From contig JBPCRS010000084.1 of NCBI GenBank assembly GCA_050996575.1, positions 1-16,922 on the forward strand: a stretch of 16,922 bases of DNA, given 5' to 3'. Below, piece after piece: positions 1 to 6,232 of the stretch. Positions within the stretch are counted from its first letter, which is position 1; every line of letters begins with the position of its first letter. The notes under the pieces are model-generated. The model was not told the origin of the DNA, made no database searches, and saw only the letters and a list, made by a program, of their open reading frames with translations. The stretch comes from DASUSH01 sp050996575. GTDB taxonomy: Bacteria; Actinomycetota; Thermoleophilia; Solirubrobacterales; 70-9. The position numbers were made by a program, and so were the translations under genes.

Positions 1-161
1 TCCAGACACGGGTCGTCGACGGGATGGTCGAGATCGGCCCACGCTACGGTGTCACCTCGCAGTTCGAGCCCGTCCGTGCCCGCGACCCCGGTGAGTTTAC
101 CGGCGGCGTCTGGGAGTACCTATACCCGCCGCTGCCTTCGGTGCCGCCGGCACCGAAGTAG
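1..161 (+). CDS. qcrA: Rieske iron-sulfur subunit of the menaquinol-cytochrome c reductase, C-terminal end only (partial)
   Basis: An open frame runs in from the left edge (codons begin at base 3) and ends at TAG 159-161. Only about 52 C-terminal residues are visible, including VVDGMVEIGPRYGV and VWEYLYPP. The cluster-binding CxH and CxxC boxes would lie outside the window, so the assignment rests on two things. One is position: 8 bases upstream of a cytochrome b gene, where Bacillus-type qcrABC operons carry the Rieske gene. The other is resemblance of the tail to the strand-rich end of Rieske proteins, followed by a proline-rich tail. In the cell it would carry electrons from menaquinol at the outer face of the membrane to cytochrome c. 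The identity is inferred; another membrane-bound oxidoreductase subunit remains possible. Confidence 0.55.
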   Translation, partial: QTRVVDGMVEIGPRYGVTSQFEPVRARDPGEFTGGVWEYLYPPLPSVPPAPK

Positions 162-169
162 ACGAACCA

Positions 170-1036
170 ATGAGCAACGAGGCGACAGAGACGAAGACGA
201 AGAAGCGCCGCGGCCCGGCCTTCCTCCATCGCCCGGCGAAGCCCGGCGAGCGCCCCGCGAACGGCAATGGCAACGGCGCCGGCCCGGTCGAGGTCGCCAA
301 GGAGGGCGCGATCGACGTCGTCGGCTGGCTCGACGAGCGCGCCGCCGCCAGCGGCTTTCTCACCGGAATGCTCTTTCGCAAGGTGCCGAAGGGGACCAAC
401 TGGTTCTACACGCTCGGCTCGGGGACGCTGTTCGCCTTCGTCGCCCAGGCGCTGACCGGCGTCTTCCTGGCGATGTATTACGTGCCCTCGGCGACCGAGG
501 CCTACGACTCGATCACCCACTTGACCAACGACGTTTTCTTGGGGGAGTTCGTCCGCGGCATGCACAAGTGGGGCGCGACCGTGATGATCGTCCTGATCTT
601 CATGCACATGGGCCGTACCTTCTTCTTCGGTGCCTACAAGTACCCGCGCGAACTCAATTGGATCATCGGCGTCGTCCTGCTGATCCTGACGATGGTGATG
701 GGCTTCACCGGTTATCTGCTGCCCTCCGACCCGCGCTCCTTCTGGGCCACCGTGGTCGGCGTCAACATCAACGGCACCGGCCCGATCGTCGGTCCCTACC
801 TCTCCGATTTCCTCCGCGCCGGTCCTGAGTTCGGGGCGACGACGCTCGCCCGCTTCTACTCGATCCACATGCTGCTCGTCCCGGGCCTGATCATCGGCCT
901 GATCGGCGCCCACCTCTACCTCGTCGTCAAGCAAGGCACGACCGCGCCACCGTGGAAGCGCGCCGATACGAAGCCGAAGTCGCTGCGTAAGGAGACCGTT
1001 AACGGGTCCGGGGACCCGCCGGGGGCGGGCTCGTGA
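170..1036 (+). CDS. qcrB: Cytochrome b (b6-type) subunit of the menaquinol-cytochrome c reductase
   Basis: This 288-residue membrane protein carries the two b hemes of a bc-type complex and oxidises menaquinol. Residues 1-50 are a hydrophilic, Asn/Gly-rich extension. The cytochrome b core with four hydrophobic helices spans roughly 75-255. Heme-ligand histidines are H132 (RGMHKWGA), H146 (FMHMGR), H233 (YSIHMLL) and H248 (IGAHLYL). The pairs are 14 and 15 residues apart, the spacing of cytochrome b6 rather than mitochondrial cytochrome b. The short length is also b6-like, with the remaining helices in the next gene. The equivalent of the b6 cysteine that binds heme cn (FYCLG) is Thr81 here (FYTLG), so that extra heme is probably absent. 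Start is ATG 170, 8 bases after the Rieske stop, without a clear Shine-Dalgarno. The stop overlaps the next start (GTGA). Confidence 0.95.
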   Translation: MSNEATETKTKKRRGPAFLHRPAKPGERPANGNGNGAGPVEVAKEGAIDVVGWLDERAAASGFLTGMLFRKVPKGTNWFYTLGSGTLFAFVAQALTGVFLAMYYVPSATEAYDSITHLTNDVFLGEFVRGMHKWGATVMIVLIFMHMGRTFFFGAYKYPRELNWIIGVVLLILTMVMGFTGYLLPSDPRSFWATVVGVNINGTGPIVGPYLSDFLRAGPEFGATTLARFYSIHMLLVPGLIIGLIGAHLYLVVKQGTTAPPWKRADTKPKSLRKETVNGSGDPPGAGS

Positions 1037-1788
1037 ACCACGCCGAGAAGGAGGCCTACCTCCGCGAGTACGAGGTGCTGAAGAAGAAGGGCAAGCCATT
1101 CTTCCCCTACGCCATCCTCAAGGACTCGGCGATGGCGCTGATCGTCGTCGGCGTGATCGTCCTGATGTCGATCATGCTCGGCGCCGAGCAGGGCCCGAAG
1201 GTGGATCCGACGACGACCACCTACGTGCCGCGGCCCGAGTGGTACTTCTTCTTCCTGTTCGAGGTCCTGCGCGTGATCAAGCCGCCCGAGCTGGTGCCGG
1301 TCGCGACGATCGGCATCCCGACGATCTGCATGGTCCTGCTGATCCTGTTGCCGTTCTTCGACCGCGGCCCCGAGCGCCGGCCTGAGCGCCGGCCGATCGC
1401 GACCACCGCGGGCATCCTGACGATCATCTCGATGGCCTTCCTCACCGTGCTCGGCGCCTCGGCCGGCTCGCCGACCGAGATCGAGCAGACGGTCGCGCCG
1501 CAGTTCGAGGAAGGCAAGGAGGTCGCGGCCCAGTTGGGCTGCCTCGCCTGCCACATCTTCGAGCACAACGGCAACCCCGGCCCGGGCCCCGAGCTGACCG
1601 AGATCGGTGAGCAGCTTCCGCGCGCGGCGATCGCCCGATCGCTCGAGGTTGGGCCCGGGATCATGCCTTCCTACGCCGACCTCAAGGAAGAGGACCCACA
1701 GAAGTTCGACGCGATGGTCGACTTCCTCGCCTCCCTGAACGGGGTCGAGACCGAAACGCCCGAAGCGGGCACCTCGCAAGCCGGTTGA
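1033..1788 (+). CDS. qcrC: Subunit IV fused to cytochrome c (bc complex)
   Basis: This 251-residue fusion completes the cytochrome b core and adds a c-type heme domain, the arrangement known from Bacillus QcrC. The N-terminal half resembles b6f subunit IV: hydrophobic helices near residues 33-50, 88-108 and 123-141, and the quinol-site PEWY motif at 68-71 (PEWYFFF). The C-terminal half is a cytochrome c domain with CLACH at 170-174 as covalent heme site and M211 (GIMPSY) as likely axial ligand. It should lie outside the membrane and pass electrons to a terminal oxidase. The GTG start at 1033 overlaps the qcrB stop by four bases, so translation is probably coupled. The linker after the second helix contains a 12-base tandem duplication (PERRPERR). 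The family assignment is secure; the electron acceptor is not visible here. Confidence 0.94.
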   Translation: MNHAEKEAYLREYEVLKKKGKPFFPYAILKDSAMALIVVGVIVLMSIMLGAEQGPKVDPTTTTYVPRPEWYFFFLFEVLRVIKPPELVPVATIGIPTICMVLLILLPFFDRGPERRPERRPIATTAGILTIISMAFLTVLGASAGSPTEIEQTVAPQFEEGKEVAAQLGCLACHIFEHNGNPGPGPELTEIGEQLPRAAIARSLEVGPGIMPSYADLKEEDPQKFDAMVDFLASLNGVETETPEAGTSQAG

Positions 1789-2516
1789 GCTCGGCGTCCC
1801 CGGGCGTCCCCTCGCGAGAGGCCGACGAGTTCGCCGGGCAGGTTCGCGGGATGTTCGACCGCATCGCCGGCGTCTACGACCTGATGAATACGGCGATGAC
1901 CGCCGGCCTTCATCACCGCTGGCGCGAGCGCGCCGCCGACAGCACCGGCCTCGGGCCCGGCGACAGAGCGCTCGACGTCTGCTGCGGGACCGGCGACCTC
2001 GCGCTCGAGCTCGCCGAGCGGGTCGCCCCGAGCGGGACCGTGATCGGCTGCGACTTCTCCGAGCCGATGCTCGAGCTTGCCCGGGTCAAGGCGAGCGGCC
2101 GTGAAGCCCCGGTCCACTTCGAGTGGGCGGACGCGCTCTCGCTTCCCTACGATGACGCCTCCTTTGACGCTGTAACCGTCGGCTTCGGCGTCCGCAACCT
2201 GGCCGAGCTCGACCGCGGCCTCGCCGAGATCGGGCGGGTGCTCAAGCCCGGCGGCCGGCTCGCGATCCTCGAGATCACCCAGCCTCAGCGTCCGCCGCTC
2301 TCGACCTTCTTCTCGCTTTGGTTCGACCGGTTCGTGCCCTTGCTGGGCACCCTCGCCGGCGATCGCGAGGCCTACACCTACCTGCCCGAATCGGTGAAGC
2401 GCTTTCCGCCGCCCGATGGCCTTGCCGCGCTGATCGCCGCCGCCGGGTTCGAGCAGATCCGCTGGACTGTGCTCGCCGGCGGGATCATCGCGATCCACAG
2501 CGGGACGCGCCGATGA
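1785..2516 (+). CDS. menG: Demethylmenaquinone methyltransferase (MenG/UbiE)
   Basis: This SAM-dependent enzyme methylates demethylmenaquinone in the last step of menaquinone synthesis. The 243-residue protein has the UbiE signature YDLMNTAMTAGLHHRW (31-46), the SAM-binding motif LDVCCGTGDLALEL (63-76), an acidic residue after strand 2 (GCDFSEPM, 88-95), GVRNLAELDRGL (135-146) and the second signature RVLKPGGRLAILEI (151-164). Length matches the family. The chosen start is TTG 1785, whose TTGA overlaps the qcrC stop, in keeping with the overlaps on both sides. An ATG at 1851 (MFDRIAGVYD) is the alternative and would still keep the whole core. It sits between the quinol-oxidising complex and the side-chain synthase, so substrate supply and use are co-transcribed. 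Confidence 0.93.
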   Translation: MSSASPGVPSREADEFAGQVRGMFDRIAGVYDLMNTAMTAGLHHRWRERAADSTGLGPGDRALDVCCGTGDLALELAERVAPSGTVIGCDFSEPMLELARVKASGREAPVHFEWADALSLPYDDASFDAVTVGFGVRNLAELDRGLAEIGRVLKPGGRLAILEITQPQRPPLSTFFSLWFDRFVPLLGTLAGDREAYTYLPESVKRFPPPDGLAALIAAAGFEQIRWTVLAGGIIAIHSGTRR

Positions 2517-3475
2517 GGGGCGCCGCCGTGCCCGCCCCCGTGACGCGGGTTCTCGACGCCGCCGGGAGCTGGTTGCCGATGACGATGGCCGAGGTCGAAT
2601 CGCGGCTCGCGCGGATCGCCGCCGACCCGGGGGGCCCACTCGCCGACGACGCGAGCGCAACCTTGTCCGCCGGCGGCAAGCGGCTGCGGCCGTTGCTCGT
2701 CCTGCTCTGCGCGGGGCCCGAGGCCGGTGAGCGGGCGACCACCGCCGCGGTCGCGGTCGAGCTCGTCCACATGGCGACGCTCGTCCACGACGATGTGCTC
2801 GATGTCGCTCCGCTGCGCCGCGGCCGCCCGACCGTGCTCGCGACGTCGGGGCGGCTGCGCGCGACGGCGACCTGCGACCTGCTCTCCCCTCGCGCCTTCG
2901 CCGAGCTCGCGAGCGGCGGCGAGGTGCGCCAGGTCGGCCGGCTGACCAGCGCCGCGGTCGCGCTCGCCCGCGGTGAGCTCGCCCAGCGTCGCGACGCCTT
3001 CGAGCTCGGGGTTAGCGCCGAGCGCTATCTCGAGCGCTGCGGGCTGAAGACGGCGGCGCTGTTCGAGTGCGCCTGTGCGATCGGCAACGAGAACGCCGAC
3101 CTCGCCGGCTACGGGCGCGGCCTCGGGCTTGCCTTCCAGCTGCTCGATGACGTCCTCGACGTCACCGGCCCACCCGAGCGCACCGGCAAGGCGCGCGGCA
3201 CGGACTTGCTCGACGGCACCGTGACCCTGCCGCTGATCCGTGCCCGCGAGCGCGACCCCTCGCTCGACGAGCTCGACTTGCGCCGGCTCGACCCCGACTC
3301 GGCGGAAGAACTTTGCGACCGGATCGTCGCGACCGGGGTGACTGAGGAGGTTCGCGACATCGCCCGCGCCAAGGTCGCCGAGGCTCGCGCCGAGCTCGAC
3401 GGCGCCGGCCTCGAGCCCGACCGCCGCCGCCTGCTCGACATCGTCGCCGACGGCGTCGTCGAGCGCTACGGCTGA
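2513..3475 (+). CDS. Polyprenyl diphosphate synthase (menaquinone side chain, trans-prenyltransferase)
   Basis: This 320-residue class I trans-isoprenyl diphosphate synthase lengthens an allylic diphosphate with isopentenyl diphosphate, most likely to make the menaquinone side chain. Visible motifs are GGKRLRP (54-60), the first aspartate-rich motif DDVLD (93-97) followed by LRRGRPT, KTAALF (179-184), the second aspartate-rich motif FQLLDDVLD (208-216) and GKARGTDLLDGTVTLPL (225-241). The residue before the conserved Asp in the usual ATGD segment is Cys (TCDLL, 120-124), a mild deviation. Start is ATG 2513, overlapping the menG stop as ATGA. An open frame extends upstream inside menG, but that is a shadow. 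Product chain length cannot be read reliably from the sequence; heptaprenyl- to nonaprenyl-type enzymes are the usual menaquinone partners. Confidence 0.92.
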   Translation: MRGAAVPAPVTRVLDAAGSWLPMTMAEVESRLARIAADPGGPLADDASATLSAGGKRLRPLLVLLCAGPEAGERATTAAVAVELVHMATLVHDDVLDVAPLRRGRPTVLATSGRLRATATCDLLSPRAFAELASGGEVRQVGRLTSAAVALARGELAQRRDAFELGVSAERYLERCGLKTAALFECACAIGNENADLAGYGRGLGLAFQLLDDVLDVTGPPERTGKARGTDLLDGTVTLPLIRARERDPSLDELDLRRLDPDSAEELCDRIVATGVTEEVRDIARAKVAEARAELDGAGLEPDRRRLLDIVADGVVERYG

Positions 3476-3731
3476 GTGTCGTTGGAGGTAGGGCTTGCCA
3501 GCGCAGCGTCCGCGACGCGAGGGTTTGAGGTCGCGGGGCTTGTGAGGCAGGCGGTTCGGAGGTACCGGGCAAGGACCGGAGTGTTGGGCGCAGGCCGGTG
3601 TGTTTCGTAGCGGTCTTTCGGTCGACAAACGTGGATTCGCCCACCCATTATGTGGGTGATTCGCCGTTCGTCGGCAGCGCGGCTCCTTAATCCCTCCCGT
3701 ACGAGCTTCGCGACCACTCCCGCCCTGGGCG
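3476..3731. other. Intergenic spacer, no gene recognised
   Basis: About 250 bases follow the polyprenyl synthase stop with no convincing coding frame. The minus-strand open frame across it lacks the codon bias of neighbouring genes. It contains the hairpin at 3642-3658 flanked by GATTCGCC repeats. No match to RNase P, SRP RNA, 6S RNA or a tRNA could be recognised by eye. Confidence 0.5.
3634..3665. repeat. Hairpin CACCCA-TTATG-TGGGTG inside a GATTCGCC direct repeat
   Basis: A perfect 6-base inverted repeat (3642-3647 and 3653-3658, 5-base loop) is bracketed by two copies of GATTCGCC (3634-3641 and 3658-3665), 24 bases apart. It could be an operator or an RNA hairpin. There is no T-run after it, so a classic terminator is unlikely. 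Its role is unknown. Confidence 0.4.
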
Positions 3732-3752
3732 GCGGAGCGCCCGCGGCTCCGC
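3732..3752. terminator. GC-rich hairpin, probable terminator of the minus-strand unit
   Basis: A perfect 7-base stem GCGGAGC / GCTCCGC (3732-3738 and 3746-3752) has a 7-base loop. It abuts the TAA (minus strand, 3755-3753) of the small open frame. There is no U-tract, as is common in high-GC actinobacteria. It could also stop plus-strand transcripts from the respiratory operon. Confidence 0.45.
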
Positions 3753-3983
3753 TTACGCCATCACCGCCTCGGCCGGCTCGACCTCGGCGATCAAGGCATC
3801 GAGGACCCGCAGCAACGCGACTCCGTGGTCGGTCGTCGTCAGCCGGCCGTCATCGTCGAATTCTTCGTGAGCGAGTGCCACGGCAAGGTCTCCCTCGAAA
3901 CGATCGGCACCGAATGTGAGATCCAGCGCGCGGCGCGGGCCGCCGAGGATCGCGCGGGCTAGAAGTCTTCGGGAATGACCAGA
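3753..3983 (-). pseudogene. Small open frame with strong coding bias but no normal start codon (unknown product)
   Basis: The minus-strand frame between a TGA at 3986-3984 and TAA at 3755-3753 has the GC-third-position bias of the real genes. It encodes a plausible small protein with segments such as RALDLTFGADRFEGDLAVAL, EEFDDDGRLTTTDHGVALL and LDALIAEVEPAEAV. It starts inside the end of the zinc-ribbon gene and ends against a hairpin, so it looks like the last gene of that unit. No ATG, GTG or TTG occurs before codon 35. The first is GTG 3881, preceded by a GAGGGAG sequence 8 bases away, which would give about 43 residues. A CTG lies at 3926. A lost start through frameshift or sequence error, or a non-canonical start, are the options. 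No family is recognised. Confidence 0.35.
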
Positions 3984-4372
3984 TCACGGTAAAGGGCGTC
4001 GACGAAACGGTCGACCTCCTCCTCCATGATCGCGCGGCTGAGCTCGCAGAGGTCGCCGAGCAGCGCCTCGGTGCCGTCGTCGAGGATCTCGTCGAAGGCG
4101 TCCATCACCTTCTGCTCGTGGACCTCGGAGCCGAACCACTCGCACTCCGGGCAGCGAAGCTCGACTCGCCAGCGGGCGCGGCCCACCGGCTCCCAGTCGG
4201 TCGGATGAACGAGGCTCGAGGAGCATTCGCGGCAGAGGTGCAGCTCGCGCTTTCCGGCCGCCGTATCGCCGGCGGTCGAGGAGCCGGTTCCCGTTGGCGC
4301 CATCTCGATCACGTGCCCCCCGGGGAGGACCACATGCTGCTGGGTCGAGGTCTGATTGCGATCGCTGGCCAT
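3959..4372 (-). CDS. Small zinc-ribbon protein of unknown function
   Basis: This 137-residue protein has a polar, low-complexity N-terminus (1-42) and then a treble-clef or zinc-ribbon-like segment with LCREC (C47, C50) and RCPEC (C74, C77) separated by 23 residues. It ends in an acidic helical tail (about 85-132) ending VIPEDF. Four cysteines in two CxxC pairs predict one bound zinc. No enzymatic motif is visible, and the assignment stops at a probable nucleic-acid- or protein-binding role. Start is ATG 4372. A GATAGT box lies at 4386-4381, 8 bases before the start, which fits a leaderless transcript; CAGGCAG next to the ATG is only a weak ribosome site. The small open frame downstream overlaps its end, and the dCTP deaminase gene ends 125 bases upstream on the same strand. 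Confidence 0.8.
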   Translation of the reverse strand: MASDRNQTSTQQHVVLPGGHVIEMAPTGTGSSTAGDTAAGKRELHLCRECSSSLVHPTDWEPVGRARWRVELRCPECEWFGSEVHEQKVMDAFDEILDDGTEALLGDLCELSRAIMEEEVDRFVDALYRDLVIPEDF

Positions 4373-4497
4373 CTGCCTGAACTATCGGGTCTCCGATCAC
4401 GAGCCTTTAGGGGTTTTCCCGCAGACTTTCTTCGGAAGGGCCGCAGATTTGCCGTAAACACCACGACTACGGGCAGAAAGTGCCTTGGGGAGCGGCG

Positions 4498-5736
4498 CTA
4501 TTGGTCAGCGCGACGCAGCGGCGCGGTGCCGGCGGTCTGATCCGCGAAATGCTTGCTGAGCATCGTTTCCTGCCCCTGATAGTTCGATCCGATGTCGTGC
4601 CCATAGAGGACCGATGGTTCGGCCCCCAGACGCTCGAACGCGAGTTTGCAGATCGGTTGACGGTGCTCGACCATGAACGAAACATCACGCGCACGGACCT
4701 CGAGTGCGGCTCGGCTCCCGTGGTGCTCGGAGCGGACGTCCCACCCAAACCCAGGATCGAAGAAGCCGGCGTAATGGGTCCGGAGCTCGCCCGCGGTCGG
4801 GTCGTAGGCCATCATCTCGGCCGCGAACTTGGGTGGGATACAGACGCGCTCCGCCGAGAGCAGAAGGTAGAAGACCTCCGGCTCGAGAACGATTCGATCG
4901 CCGCGTTCAGGCCGGACCGGATCCCAGTAATCGGCCCATTTGTTTCCGCGAGTCGAGAGGTCTATGGGGAGGCTGTTCCGCTTCGCTCGGTAACCAATGA
5001 CACGTTCTTCCGGACCTGAACCGGACTTCAAGTCGACACTCAGAAACACGCCATCCGAGATCGATAGCTCGCCGCTCGGGAGGGGATGCCCGTCGGCCCA
5101 CAGGAGTGGGTATTCGTCATGGACCAAGAGCAGATCGGCATCGTCGAGGCGCGCATCGCCGCGCACCAGCCGGAGCTGGTTAAGCGAGAGTCCCTCCTGC
5201 ACCCTGATCGCGAATGATCGGGGGACGACCTCCAGGTAGAGGCCGCCTTCGTATCCGTCGCGGATCTCGTCAAAACGGTGGTGCCTGTCGGTGATGACCC
5301 GCGTGAAGACATCAAGTCGCCCGGTGGAGCTCTTGGGGTTGGCCTTCCCCCGCAGGCCTTGAGGCAAAGCGAGGGCCTCGATCAGCGGAATCAGATATGG
5401 ACGGTCGCGCTCGAGCACCGCACCACCGCGGCCAAGGTCGATTCGGTCGAAGGCGAGGTCGTCGACTTTGTCCTTGACGGTCGAGGAGGTGTCCGGCAGA
5501 AAGCTGCACCGCAGCGCGTAAGCGGTGGGACCAAGTCTGAGGTCAACACTTGCCGGTTGCACGGCCTCCGGCAAAATCCGGTAGTTCCCGGCGGTGATCC
5601 ATTCCGCCGTAATAGCTTTTTGAATGTCCTGGGAGGCCAGCACGGCGCCCGCCTTCAGCCGCGCAACCTGACCGTTGGCGGCTTTAGTTCGGCGAGCTTC
5701 CGCCCTCATCTCTGCGTTCTCTGAAGTAGTCGGCAT
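4498..5736 (-). CDS. dcd: Two-domain 2'-deoxycytidine 5'-triphosphate deaminase (DCD family)
   Basis: This 412-residue protein has two dUTPase-fold repeats in one chain, the long DCD form rather than the roughly 190-residue single-domain Dcd. It should deaminate dCTP to dUTP for thymidylate synthesis. In repeat 1 the motif QPASVDLRLG (60-69) is nearly diagnostic. It is followed by KANPKSSTGRLDVF (131-144), where Ser/Arg contact the triphosphate, and GYEGGLYLEV (161-170) with E169. Repeat 2 has YDPTAGELRTHYAGFFDPGF (311-330) and AALEVRARD (343-351) with E346. By eye, E346 aligns with the catalytic Glu of E. coli Dcd (LEFYN), so both repeats keep a Glu. The N-terminal 30 residues are charged and extra. 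Start ATG 5736 lacks a good ribosome site; ATG 5709 (MRAEARRTK) is an alternative. Codon use is less GC-biased than in neighbours, which may indicate transfer. Confidence 0.85.
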   Translation of the reverse strand: MPTTSENAEMRAEARRTKAANGQVARLKAGAVLASQDIQKAITAEWITAGNYRILPEAVQPASVDLRLGPTAYALRCSFLPDTSSTVKDKVDDLAFDRIDLGRGGAVLERDRPYLIPLIEALALPQGLRGKANPKSSTGRLDVFTRVITDRHHRFDEIRDGYEGGLYLEVVPRSFAIRVQEGLSLNQLRLVRGDARLDDADLLLVHDEYPLLWADGHPLPSGELSISDGVFLSVDLKSGSGPEERVIGYRAKRNSLPIDLSTRGNKWADYWDPVRPERGDRIVLEPEVFYLLLSAERVCIPPKFAAEMMAYDPTAGELRTHYAGFFDPGFGWDVRSEHHGSRAALEVRARDVSFMVEHRQPICKLAFERLGAEPSVLYGHDIGSNYQGQETMLSKHFADQTAGTAPLRRADQ

Positions 5737-5932
5737 GGAACTCGTCTAGACACTCGGGGCTGCAGAACACGCCCTCCGCTCCGCATTGCGGGTAGCGGTC
5801 GTCACGACGAGCCTGCTCGATCCTTTCACTGAAGCAGCATCCTGCCCGAGATCGACGGACGTGTGACCCACGCTCTGAGCCAAAGTTGCGCTCTTTCCGC
5901 GTCTTGAGATGCGCCGGACCCGTCCTGGCCGC
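5684..5932 (-). CDS. Possible small cysteine-rich (TRASH/FCS-like zinc finger) protein, start uncertain
   Basis: An open frame of 82 codons between TAA (5935-5933) and TAA (5686-5684) overlaps the start of the dCTP deaminase gene by about 50 bases, as in coupled genes. Its second half looks like a zinc finger: C32, C33, C50, C57, C61, with CGAEGVFCSPEC followed by LDEFHADYF. FCSxxC plus a hydrophobic tail is typical of TRASH/MYM-like fingers. There is no ATG, GTG or TTG before the GTG inside the finger. An ATG at 5840, right after GGGCAGG, is one frame off and stops after four codons, so a single-base indel near 5830 would give a normal gene. It may be a frameshifted gene, a decayed one or a non-ATG start. 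The function could be regulatory or metal-sensing, but that is a guess. Confidence 0.35.
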   Translation of the reverse strand, partial: AARTGPAHLKTRKERNFGSERGSHVRRSRAGCCFSERIEQARRDDRYPQCGAEGVFCSPECLDEFHADYFRERRDEGGSSPN

Positions 5933-5978
5933 TTACTGCCACGACCCTACGGCTGATCCAAGCGGCGCCCGACGCCGT

Positions 5979-5984
5979 TACCAT
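5979..5984 (+). promoter_or_regulatory. Candidate -10 element of tatA (leaderless)
   Basis: TACCAT fits TANNNT and ends 8 bases before the tatA ATG, so transcription would begin at or next to the start codon. There is no Shine-Dalgarno and no strong -35. Confidence 0.35.
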
Positions 5985-5992
5985 TGATCACG

Positions 5993-6229
5993 ATGGATTT
6001 CAGTCTCTGGCAAATAGCGATCGTCCTCGTCATCGCACTGCTCGTCTTCGGGCCCAAGCGCCTTCCCGAGCTGGGCAAGTCGCTCGGCTCCGGCATGAAG
6101 GAGTTCAAGGACTCGATTACAGGCGGCGGCAAAGACGACGAAGAAGACGAAAAGCCTGAAATCGAGACCACCTCGCCGACCACGACCGACAAGGTCGAGG
6201 CCGAGGTAGTTACCGAGCACAAGGCTTAG
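5993..6229 (+). CDS. tatA: Sec-independent protein translocase subunit TatA
   Basis: This 78-residue protein forms the protein-conducting element that TatC-bound folded precursors pass through in the membrane. It has one N-terminal membrane helix (residues 5-19, WQIAIVLVIALLVFG). The hinge FGPKRLPELG (19-28) leads into an amphipathic helix GKSLGSGMKEFKDSI (27-41), and an acidic, Thr-rich tail follows. Length and layout are typical of TatA/TatE. I chose ATG 5993 because TatA proteins begin a few residues before the helix; a TTG at 5984 would add three residues. It sits 3 bases ahead of tatC. No tatB is seen, which fits minimal TatA-TatC systems, although many actinobacteria carry tatB elsewhere. 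Confidence 0.93.
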   Translation: MDFSLWQIAIVLVIALLVFGPKRLPELGKSLGSGMKEFKDSITGGGKDDEEDEKPEIETTSPTTTDKVEAEVVTEHKA

Positions 6230-6232
6230 CCC

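Noticed and set aside
44..1099. Long minus-strand open frame opposite the cytochrome genes
   Set aside because: High GC at third positions removes stops from the opposite frame. Composition is Arg/Asp/Glu/Gly-rich without any domain, and the plus-strand genes are certain.
2318..2512. N-terminal extension of the polyprenyl synthase
   Set aside because: It overlaps the conserved end of menG in a different frame; ATGA at 2513 is the expected coupled start.
3466..3717. 83-codon minus-strand frame in the spacer
   Set aside because: Lacks the codon bias of real genes here, overlaps the end of the prenyl synthase and shows no recognisable motif.
5984..5992. TTG start for tatA
   Set aside because: Adds three residues before a typical TatA N-terminus; ATG 5993 fits family starts and the -10 spacing better.
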